Positions 50,701 to 60,430 of a stretch of 64,000 bases of DNA are shown one piece after another. This DNA is from Mycteria americana (taxonomy: Eukaryota > Chordata > Aves > Ciconiiformes > Ciconiidae). Under the pieces are notes generated by a model that did no database searches, had not been told where the DNA came from, and saw nothing but the letters and a program-made list of their open reading frames with translations. The stretch spans positions 149,343,519 to 149,407,518 of the forward strand of contig NC_134366.1 in assembly GCF_035582795.1 (NCBI RefSeq), read 5' to 3'. Position numbers and translations under genes: made by a program. Each line of letters begins with the position of its first letter. Positions within the stretch are counted from its first letter, which is position 1.

Positions 50701-53700
50701 GTCACTGAGCAGATCCTCCCTGTATTCCTAGTAAGTCTGTCCCAGGGCAGAACCACTAAAAAACTTGAAGTCTTTGGCTCTACAGCAAATAAGCCTGGAA
50801 GCTCCTGCCCAAGGGGGCTCTGCTGGCAAGCCAGGAGCGCTGCCTGCAGCCCCTCAGGCACAGCGACAGCCTCGCTAAGCAGGAACAAAACTGCAAGAAC
50901 AGCCATCTGCTCCATACAGTTGCGGGTTTCCCTGGCAGGGAGAACTTAAGACTTGCATTGTATCAAAGTGGTTCAAACGCCAGTTCAACAAAAAAGGAAA
51001 GGAGACTGCCCAGGCCTAGAGATCTTATGCAGGGGCCTACTTTTTCCTCTAATCTCTAAATGAATTTGGGTAGGTCTACCACAACTCCAGCTTATCTGCA
51101 ACTCTGTATCCCTTCTACAACTAGAAGCTAGTTAGATATCTCTAAATTACTTATAATCTACGTACGGTCAACAGGAAAGAATATCCAAGAAATAGATCCC
51201 AAGTCCAAGCTTCCTGCCCTGCTTCATTATTTTGCTTGGATACAAAGTCAGAATAAAATCTCACTACTACTAGCTATTCCCTAAGATAAGGTTGAAAGCC
51301 CATTTGTGAATCAAAACCCTTCCTGACCATCAAAAATACAACTGGTTGGCAGTAATGCCACAGCTCGTTCTTCTAGACCTGATCTAACATTTGCCAATTG
51401 ATTATTAACTACTGCTCTGATTATTAACTACTGCTCCAAAAAAGATTCAGAACTAAAAAGGTACAGACCAGGCCCACGCATGAATAAATGACACAATTTC
51501 TATAAAAGTACATTGCCCAAACATAAGCAATAATGCTTGGTCATGTTAAATAGTATGTCAGTTGTGACTTTACAGAAGACAATGTTAGGAGCTACTGGAG
51601 GACTCTCACAGTTTCTGGGATTTTAATCCACTGTGGCATATAGAACCACTGAGCTGGGCAACAAGGCCCTTGTTGACATTTTTGTTTGGAAGCTGGATGA
51701 TTTCCTAAGAGTTCAAGCAACAAAACACATTTAATGGTGGTATGTAAGTTACACATTAGAGGAAGTAGAGGAGTGCACACCTGGAACAGTTTTTATATTC
51801 AGACCGTATTTTAAAAAAAAAAACAAAACACCACATGCTCCTTTCCTTTCCCTCAAAATTCCCTGCTATTAGCACTGTTCCACCAAGACAGCAAGAGTGC
51901 CACTAACATCTTCTTCCTTGGAGTACTCAATATGGAATTGGTAAACCTGCAAGATCCCTTCTGCTGATGGGCAAGGATTGCATGAGTCAAAGGTTGCTTT
52001 TGGCAGTGGTGATTGAATATGCTCAATATAGAGTTCTTGGAAACGCCTCCAGAACATAGCTCTATATTTACAACACTAACACTCCTCCGCATAGGCTGCC
52101 AAGATTGAGAACTTCCATTTTGTTTGACAACTGGAATACTCTGAAGTACGGTAATTAGACTGGAATATGGATGATTTATTTATAATTGTTTTCCAACAAG
52201 AACTTGTCTATATCAAGAGCCTTCAGATGTCAGCCACTAATGCACTGCTTTCTTCTGCTCTCTTCATAGGATAGGATTAAAAATTTACTAGTAAGTCAGA
52301 AAATAGTGTTAAGGGCTGACACCTAAGAGCTCGTGACATAGACAGGGCCAAATATAACTCAAGTCCTCAATACAGATGCAGTTGTCTCATGACTTAGATA
52401 CAGTCTAAGACGTATAGGTAGAGCTCCATAACTAATCTTTCTATAGCAATTTCAGTTTAAGTGTCTCAAAACTAGATTCCTCCCCTTCCCAGGAAATAGG
52501 CATGGGAAGAGCAAAAATTTAGTACTATTGCTTGCTGCCCTGCGTGAAAGGTTCAGCATCTCCTGCCAGGGAAGGCTGAACGTAGCTCACCAAGAGGATC
52601 AAAAGCAGTAACTTGTAACCCTTTTGTTGCAAACTTGTTTTAGCATTTACCATACAGTACATTTTGCTATTAGATCTTTTATGTAAAAGCTGTGCTTTTA
52701 ACTGCCTGCTTCACAGGCATAACACATGGCAAAGTAACTAAAAGAACACACCTCTAAGAGCCAGTCTAACAGTATCGATCTCATGTGAGGTTGCAAGCTA
52801 GAATGTAGTGATGTGAAATGTTTGCAATGAGCGTATCTGTTCTCCTTCTTCAGGATGTTGAGCCAGACATCTTTGGAATTTCCCCAGCTACGGAATAAAG
52901 TTACACAAAGCATTGTTAAATATATATACACCTTCACAAAAGGAGTATAAAACCATTATTTATTGTTTACAGATATTCAGGAACAAAAGAAAAAATTCTG
53001 CATACTAGGAGATCCTTATGGTAATTAGAAAACTGCAGGTACACTTTGAACATTTTACATCACCACAACAGCAGCTTGCCAAGATCATCAGCAAGTCCAG
53101 TTTTATAGAACAGCTAATAAAACTGAATGCGTGCATCCCAAAGTGGCACATACAACCAGAGTTTCCTATTTTGCCTAGTTAGGTGGCTGTCCAGAGAGCA
53201 AGATAAAAGCCAAACTCTCCCCCCATAAAAAAGAAAAAAAACCACCCCACTCCCCAAGAAACACAAAACCTACACAAAGTCGCCCCGTTTAGTTTGAGAA
53301 AAACATTTACAGATGGTGTTTAAAAGTCACTCATCCATCCCTTCCTTTTCTAGCCTACCTTAACACTCAAAAACAGGCTATTGTGAGAAAAACTGAGTTC
53401 TTATTATTGCTAACTTGTAATTTCTTAGCACTCAAGTCTACTTGGGAATAATAAGATGCCTATATCATTAACATGGCTTGTTTTTAATTTGTAACGATTG
53501 TTATTATGAATTGATGTGGGGTTTTTTTCTTAGATGTACTTCTCATCCCACAGTTACTAAGAGGGACAGCACATTAATCAATGCAATGCTTATTTCCTAC
53601 TGGAATTTTTTAGAGTTATATATTTACCTTTCCCCAAGCAGAAGCAGAGAGAGATTAAACAGACCTGATCACTGGTATCACCTACAAATTCTAACCCAGA

Positions 53701-56700
53701 TCAGTTCCATCCTGCTGCCATCATAAGTTAAAAGCTGGAGAGAGAGTTCCTTGTTTAATGCACAAGTCTCCCCATTTAATTGGGCAGGCATTGAGAAATC
53801 TCCTATTAAGTCTTCCTGCAGCAGTTAGGAAAGCATGAAGAAGGCAGGAGAGAGTAAATGATCCTCTTATTCAGCTAATTGGAAAGGATGGAGCTCAGCT
53901 TTACTAGATGCCCATCTGGCAAGAGACGAACATCAAGGATTAAACTCCTCGCATGGAATTCCGTATCTGAACATATCTTTGGGATCCAGCAGTTTCCAAC
54001 AACTTGCTAAAAGAGTGCACGAGATTCCCTCATTCACCATCCTTTTTTTTTTTTTTAAATAATTTTTTAAAAAATACTTTGCACTAAGCTTTCCAACACA
54101 TACAAAAATGTGATTTGCTAGGTATAGAGAAGAGCATACTGTTCTTTAAAGCACAGTTCAGCAGGCGTGGGAGTAACACTGAGAGAGTAGAGCAGTTGAG
54201 TTTCAAACTCCATGAAAGAGACTGTAAGAGACCTACTGCTTTGCACTGAGGCAAAACATCACCATGCAGCATCTCCCAGTTCTGATCACGTTTTGGCCAG
54301 AACAAATGAAAACATGGTATATCTAGAAAGATTCTCTTAAAGTAATGCTTCATGTTCTGCTTCTCTTCTCATTCACCTCAGCAGAAGTTTTTCCTAACAC
54401 ACTGCAGTAAATTTAACAACTCTTTCATTAAACACCAGGCTGATACAAACAGCAGCTGGGGTACTCATCTAACACACCTGAACGGCTAAGAAATTCAGAA
54501 ATTGAAAAATCTGATTTAGTCAGCTGATCTATCCCTCTGCAAAAGGGAATTTTTCTAGAACTGTGACTGCACCAAGCACACTGCATTGCATTAGCAAGCT
54601 ACCTGCACAGCAATATTGCCACAAGTTTATTTGCATATTTGTACATTTTAAAGTTCTTAAAGGAAACTTTGCTTAGTATTTTTTGGTCACTCAGTTCCAA
54701 TAGCACCGAAAGAAGTTTAGTTTAACCATTATGTGCCTCTTAACCACTTAGAGGCTCCAGTGTTAAGTTATAAAAGGACAGCTCTGAAAGGCAAAAATTA
54801 TCTGTCCAGTGCATTTATAAGATCGGGGGAAAAAAAAACCCACAGAATTTCTTTTTTTTAGACATTGAATTGTTTGCGGGATGAGGAGATAAGTAGAGGT
54901 ATGGGTTGAGTACTTCCCACTATTATACAAACACAATACAACAACAGATTTTACTACAGTAGTTCAGCATATTTGATAAAACACCAACAACTGCTGCATC
55001 TGGTAAACTTACTTGAGTTCTGGCAAAGGTGATGGATTTATGAAGAGGTTTCTGAACCTGTATTTTTTGAATCTTGAGAAGTCAGTGGTTACCGATTCTT
55101 TGTGAGGCGTTTCAATAATTATGCAAGGTGAGATGCCTCCTGTTATCGTGGGCGGCCAACAACTCTGCAACACAAACAAGGTATCTTTTAAATGCTGATT
55201 TTACTACGAGAGCAAGAAAGGCAAGAAGTAGATTACAATAACAACAACAATATATGTAATGTATGTTAGTCTTTTTGGACCTCAGCATTGATTCAAGTAC
55301 CAAAACCAAGAAAGACCAAGAGATTAAATGCCAACAAAGCCGTTCGTAGCCAAGATGGAACATGTATAAACAAATCTGATAAATTTGGGAAATTCAGCTT
55401 TGAGGAGGACAACTGTCTTTAGTTTATGAACCCGTAAGTAACCTATCCATTGCCAGAGCTGCTCAGTTACAGTACATAATGTAAAGGTACTCATTGCTAC
55501 TAAAACACAGGACATTAGGTTGCTGGTCCTATCTACTTAGAGGGAAAAGAAAGGAGAGGGTGGAGGTTCTACTGTGTCTCAGTGGAAATTCAGCAACTTG
55601 TTATCTTCCAATTAAGTACTCCAGAGAGGAGCCACCCATCTCAGCTCCAGAGCTAGATACTCACTGAGCCAGCAGCAGCTGTGAACTATCAGCCTGTCAA
55701 TGCCAAATATGGGATGCAATGACTCAAAAGAAGAGCCCAAAGTTATTAATGCAGAAAGCTTCGAAGAAGGAATTCTAGATTATTTTAGTTAACTCTGTAG
55801 CTTTTTGCACCAATACTTATTTGGTTGTACATAACCAATACAAGTAAGGATGTATCAAATGCATGGAGCACATGCAATGCTGTAATGGCTGACAGCCTTC
55901 AAAATGGTGACACAGAACTTTAATTATGCTCTGTGGAGTTAGGGGGGATCCCATTCCCAAAGAATGGCATCACCTGTCCCCGAACACAGAAACTTTTCCT
56001 GTATAGCTGTTTTGCAATGTCAACTACATACGATTTCCTTAGTATATCTAAACCTATTTATAGCCAGACTAAAGTACCCTAAGAGTGAAGTTACATATTC
56101 CAGCAGAATTGATCTTAACAGCACACAGCCATGAGAAAAGGGAGATCCTGCTCCTTCTTCTCTCCTGTCATCCTCACTGCCCAAGTCCCATCCCTTCCTT
56201 CTTTTTGATGCTTCTCAGACCCTCTGCTGGGTTGATTCAACTCACTAACCTGGCAGAACATTAACTCATTTTGTAGTGCCAAATTAGCAAGCTGTACCTG
56301 CATACTGCTTCACTTCAAGAGAACAAAAAATGGAGCAAGGCTGTGGATGGAGTGTGAGGCCAGCTGTCAAGGAAGGAAAGAAAGGGTAGCAGGATTTCCC
56401 CCTTTCGGCAAAGGTAAGTTGTGACACGCAGTTTTACCCCAATTACAGCTCACGTATTCACACAGCATTTTTCCCTACACAAAGTTTGCAAAGACAACTT
56501 CACAATCAGAAGAGTTTTGCTTCACCATAGCTGTTAGTCTTGTTTGCTTTACAAACAGAATAACTGCAAACAAGATTGTTTGCAAGAGAAAGTTACACTG
56601 TTTTACTAACCCACTTTAAAATAAATAACTGTAAAGCCCCTCACTTGGTTTAGGAGTAGTTTATGTTAGCTAAAACAGATTCCTAAATTGATTTCAATAA

Positions 56701-57589
56701 TCAAAAGAACTGTTAAATTAAAGTAAAGAGGGCCTGCATGGTTATGAGTCGTCTTAACTAAATGGCCGTTAAACCACACCTTAAGTTAAAACAAGTGCAA
56801 TGATCTTGTTTAGACTTGCCTCTAGGCCTTACCCGCTCTGCATGTGGAATTATTCTGAAATATCTGGTTTTATTCTCATTTTTACACCTAACCTTACTCT
56901 GCAGTGGTTTCCACATTGAAGGACCCTTTATCTGCAACAAAGCCATGCGTAAAAAAAGCAAAAACGTAGAAAAAGATGCTAAGGTGCAGAGCTCCTGTAG
57001 TTTTTAATACCTGAAGGTAGAAACTTCCCCTATTCAATACTTTCTAGTGTGGAATGCATGACTTCACACCCACCAACATAAACCAGATGGACTCCCTCAC
57101 CTAGGTTGAACTAGTAATCAGGATTGAATTACCTTAATCTCATATTGATGCTTTTTAGCAATTTTCCCATCTTCTCTTTTCTTAATCTCCTGCTGAGAAG
57201 AGACACACATATCAATACACTGACAATGACCAGCACACCCACCTCTAAAGCTAAAGCAAACTGTTGCTACTCCTGCCCCACTTTCTAACTCAGCAGAGTA
57301 AAGATTCTCCCATCCAAATGCACTGGAGAACTTTTAATATTATTAAACTTTCCAAGTTGCCTAAACTGGTCACCTCTGCTGTTCTCCTTTTTCTGGTCTG
57401 GAGATGTTCTGATGCCTGCAGTTCTTGTGGAGACTCTTCCTGACATGGCAGTGGCTGCTGCTGCTTGGCTTGCAACCGGCTACTGCAAGGAGCAAAAAGG
57501 CATTAGACATTAGGAGAGCAGCAGTTTTTAGATAAATACAGATAAGCTTTGTGTATTACGATGCTAACAGTTTACCTGCGTCTTGACAT
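44723..57589 (-). CDS. CCNE2: Cyclin E2, complete coding region (11 coding exons)
   Basis: Nuclear regulatory subunit of CDK2 that drives the G1/S step. Coding exons in transcript order: 57589-57576, 57482-57374, 57192-57133, 55164-55013, 52887-52752, 50302-50156, 48914-48819, 47305-47171, 46341-46230, 45398-45244, 44824-44723. They sum to 1218 bases, 405 residues; human CCNE2 has 404 from memory. The start [14 protein letters not shown] has a basic cluster TRKRR soon after. The cyclin box begins with [20 protein letters not shown] and continues with [17 protein letters not shown] and [13 protein letters not shown]. The end [14 protein letters not shown] keeps the TPPKS phosphodegron read by FBXW7 in cyclin E. 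All splice phases join and the ATG has A at -3. Cyclin E1 is excluded by the close match to E2 termini. Confidence 0.97.
47938..48704 (-). mobile_element. CR1 LINE 3' part in a CCNE2 intron
   Basis: The plus strand opens with CATAGAATCATAGAATCATT (two units of the CR1 tail) and continues with the same inverted CR1 3' sequence as the copy at 17.6 kb. A minus-strand ORF at 48676-48014 (220 codons) encodes the C-terminal CR1 ORF2 domain almost without a break. It lies in the intron between CCNE2 coding exons 7 and 8, in sense orientation to the gene. Confidence 0.92.
51399..51436. repeat. Perfect 19-base tandem duplication in a CCNE2 intron
   Basis: TGATTATTAACTACTGCTC is repeated exactly twice with no spacer, in the intron between coding exons 5 and 6. 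Exact identity suggests a recent duplication. Confidence 0.85.
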
Positions 57590-57612
57590 CTTCTGGGTTG
57601 TAAGATCTCTAC
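57576..57612 (-). other. CCNE2: CCNE2 exon 2 with start codon and part of the 5'UTR
   Basis: On the minus strand the acceptor ctttggtccag is followed by 23 untranslated bases, then the ATG at 57589 and four codons before the donor CGCAG|gtaaac. The exon is only 37 bases. A non-coding first exon must lie further right, in the CpG island. Confidence 0.6.
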
Positions 57613-58326
57613 CTGGACCAAAGGAATAATATAAGCTCAGTTAATGTCCCAAGTTCCCTACTTTGCGTCATAAGACACATCACAAAGAGCAGCATCATTT
57701 ACACAACTGAAATAGAAGGGCACAAGTATTTTACTGGTGTGAGGAAGGTATGAGCAGAGGACGTCTGCGGTGGTATATAATAATATAAGCTGTGGTATAT
57801 AACCACAGGCAGCTCCACGTCCTGCTGGGAGTCACACTGCTGAAGGGGGTTACACAGGGATGCCCACGTATGCCAGCAGTCGGTTTGGCCCAGCCTAGCT
57901 GGGGTCGTCTAGCCCGGGAGGGGGGGGGACACGGGAAGCTGTAGAGGGACATTTCCCACACAAGAGGATGGGGGGGGGGGTCCCTGGGGCTGTGACACCC
58001 CCCTCTCTCTGCACCCTGCATACTGCAGCCACCAGGCACCCACACAGACACACGTTTTGCCGGTGCAGCAGCTCCCTCCGGGGCGATTTCGCCGCCGGCC
58101 CCCCCACACCTGCCGGGATGGGCCGTGCCGAGTTGTGCCGTGCCGTGCCGGGCCGCCCGCCGCCGCCCGCGCTCCCGCCGCACCGGTTCCGCGCCAATTT
58201 GCAGAGAGCGGGGAGGCGGCGGCCTGCGCTGCGCCGCGCCGAGCTGGGCAGGGCCGGGGGGCGCCTCGGCCAGCCCCGGGGCGCAGCGGGGGTCAGGCTG
58301 GGGGGGGGCACCGCCGCTGCCCGCGC

Positions 58327-59103
58327 TCGCTCTCCCTCCAAAAGGGGCCGAGCCGCCGCCTGCCCCCCTCCCCCCCGGTCGAGGGGTGCTGAGGGGACGC
58401 GTGAGGGGGCAGGGAGCAGGGCAGGACGGCGGCCCCCGCGCTCCCGCCTTGCTGCGAGCGAGGCTCCCTCCAAAACCTGAGGGGGAAGTGGGGGGGTGGG
58501 CCTGCCGGGACGGCAGCCCCACACACGGGGACACCCACCCCCCCCCCCAGCCGGGACACCTTCCCTCGGGGGGGGATGGGGACACCCACACAAGGGGGGG
58601 GACACCCCCCCCCACGCCGGCTGGGGCCGGGGCACCGCAGGGATCGGGGATGTCCACACCAGGAGCCCTCCTCGTCAAGCCCCTGTCCTGAGTGCCAGGG
58701 CGGGGGGGGCCGGGACCCGCCGCCGGGATGAGGAGAGGGCGGGCGGCGCGGGCCGGCAACCGAGGTCAGCCCGCCAAGCGGCTCTGCCGGCTTCCCCACC
58801 CCCACCGCGCCCGTCTCCCTCCAAAACCCGGCAGCCCGCCCCCCGCCACCCCCACGGGGCTCTCCGCCGCCGGGCGGCCCCGGGGGGGGGGGGGGTGGAG
58901 GGGGGACAGGCGATGGCGGGCTCCTGCCGACACCCCGGCCCGCCGCGCTGCCTCCCGCCGGCGGTGCCCGCCCCGGGCCATCGCCGCTCACAGCGGCGCC
59001 CCGCTGCGCTCCCTGCCCCGGGCGGGAGGGTACCGCGGGGCGGATGGGGCCGCGCGGGGACACCCACCCCCCAACTCTCCTCAGCCGCTCTCCCTCCAAA
59101 ACG
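58327..59103. repeat. Dispersed degenerate repeat with CTCCCTCCAAAA core
   Basis: The 12-base core CTCCCTCCAAAA occurs four times (58332-58343, 58464-58475, 58815-58826, 59089-59101 approximately), embedded in C-rich sequence. Copies three and four share further flanks, including GGCAGCCCGCC after the core. A second recurring block, GGGGACACCCAC, lies near 58,526, 58,577 and 59,057. It looks like a decayed minisatellite. Confidence 0.6.
58882..58895 (+). repeat. G14 homopolymer, one of many G/C runs in the island
   Basis: A run of 14 G followed by TGGAGGGGGG. Other runs of 8-10 G or C lie near 57,970, 58,542, 58,571 and 58,592. The region can form G-quadruplexes and is prone to sequencing and assembly error. 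Confidence 0.8.
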
Positions 59104-59210
59104 GTGCCCGGGCGGGCAGCCCGCCTCACCGCTCCAGCTCCCGGCCGCCGGCCCGCGCCACCCCACCGCCCGCCGCGACTGCGCCCCTCACACCGGCACC
59201 GGGTCTGCCG

Positions 59211-59363
59211 GTACCGCCACCACCATTGCCACCGCTACTGCCATCATCACCATCATAACCGCTGCCGCCACCACTACCACCATCATAACCACCGCCGCCA
59301 CCATCGTCGCCGCCACTACCACCATCATCACCATCACCACTACCACCGCGACCGCCACGACGG
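59211..59363. repeat. Imperfect CAC/CAT/CGC trinucleotide tract
   Basis: About 150 bases made almost wholly of the triplets ACC, ATC, GCC and variants. It lies just downstream of the predicted CCNE2 first exon, in intron 1. Triplet periodicity gives false low-complexity ORFs (poly-His/Thr or poly-Gly/Asp). Confidence 0.85.
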
Positions 59364-59406
59364 CCGTCCCCACCGGCGGGACCCCCTCCCGCCACGCCCC
59401 GCGCAC

Positions 59407-59470
59407 CTCTGCCGCCGCCGCCCGGGCCGCGCTGCTCAGCTGGCGCCGGCGCCAAGTCGCTATATAGCGC
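59407..59470 (-). promoter_or_regulatory. CCNE2: Predicted CCNE2 core promoter and first non-coding exon
   Basis: Reading the minus strand: a perfect palindromic TATA element CGCTATATAGCG (59470-59459), then an E2F-like site TTGGCGCC (59455-59448), an expected start near 59,435, and a splice donor GGCAGAG|gtgcgc (exon end 59407). It would splice to the acceptor at 57,613. E2F control fits cyclin E biology. Position and usage are inferred. Confidence 0.5.
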
Positions 59471-60059
59471 GGCCCGGGCCCGCGCTGCGCATGTGCGAGG
59501 GCGGCAGACAGCTCCCCCGCCCGCCCGCCGCCCTCCCTCCCTCCGCCGGCGCCCGCGCCCCGCTCGCCCCAGCACCGCCCATTCGCCGCGGGGCCGCCCC
59601 GGGCCCAGCGGCTCCCCCGCCCGCCGCTGCCGGGACACCCCCGCGTCCCGCCCGCCCCGGCTCCCTCGGCGGAGGCGTCCCGGGAGAGCGGCGGGCAGTG
59701 CCGGGAGGAGGGCTTCCACCCCGCAGGGAGAGTCTCCCGCTGCCCCGTCCGCTCTCCCCCGCCCCGGCCCCGCTGGCGGGGCACCCCCGGCACCGTCATC
59801 CCGATCCGCTGCATCAAGCCCCGGGCCCGCGCCCCGCCGGGACAGCTCCGCCGGCGACCCCACGCGCCGCGCGCCCGGCAGGGCGCAGCCCGCCCGCCCC
59901 GGGGCGGGGCCGCCGCCCGGCCTGGCCAATGGGAGCGCGCCGCTCCGCGGCAACGTGCAGCGGGCGGCGGAATGTAAACACGGCTCCGCCGCGCGCGCCC
60001 TGCGCCGCCCCGCCCCCAGGCCGCGGCGGGAGCGGGGCGGGGCGGCTCCTCCCGCCTGG

Positions 60060-60430
60060 CCGGTGCCGCCGCCGGCAGCCCCTGTCAGCGCGGCCGGCAG
60101 CCCCTGTCAGCGGGGATGCGTTCCCCCGGCCCCACCGGCTCCCCGTGCGGCCCGTCAGCGGCACCCCTGCCAGTCGGGGGTGTCAGCCCGCGGCCGCTCA
60201 GCGACACCCCGTTTCTCCCTGTGCCACCAGGCTCCTGACCCACCGACACCCCGCTCCGGTGGGACCAGCGCTCTGACACCCCACGTCGTGGGTGGGGGAT
60301 GTCAGCCCGCTGCCCCATGGCTGTCACACCTCTCACCACACAGGAGTGGCCTTCACCCAGCTGTGCCCCATGAGGCACCCGGCTCTGCTGCGAGGGGCCT
60401 GGACTCTGCCACGAGGGGCCTGTGCCTTCG
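60060..60430. repeat. Short GC-rich tandem duplications at the edge of the CpG island
   Basis: GGCAGCCCCTGTCAGCG is repeated directly near 60,075 and 60,093. Variants of TGTCAGCCCG and GACACCCC recur to about 60,310, and CGAGGGGCCTG is duplicated near 60,390 and 60,411. Confidence 0.55.

Larger units (their letters stand above)
57900..60430. promoter_or_regulatory. GC-rich CpG island upstream of CCNE2, possibly a bidirectional promoter
   Basis: Extremely GC- and CpG-rich sequence. Beyond the TATA/E2F core it has an NRF1-like site TGCGCATGTGCG at 59486-59497, a GC box near 59,897, a CCAAT box at 59926-59930 and a forkhead-type TGTAAACA at 59973-59980. From memory, human NDUFAF6 has long isoforms starting head-to-head with CCNE2; the NRF1 site suits such a mitochondrial gene, but I found no NDUFAF6 coding exon here. 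Long open frames in this island on both strands come from its lack of stop codons. Confidence 0.65.

Noticed and set aside
57731-59129. Several minus-strand ORFs of 250-340 codons
   Set aside because: They are Pro/Gly/Arg/Ala-rich products of the CpG island and overlap each other in different frames. The real CCNE2 start lies at 57,589.
59044-60276. Long plus-strand ORF of 410 codons in the right CpG island
   Set aside because: The sequence is GC-rich with few possible stops, spans the triplet tract, and gives low-complexity His/Pro/Arg/Ala protein with equally long ORFs in other frames. No family resemblance is visible.
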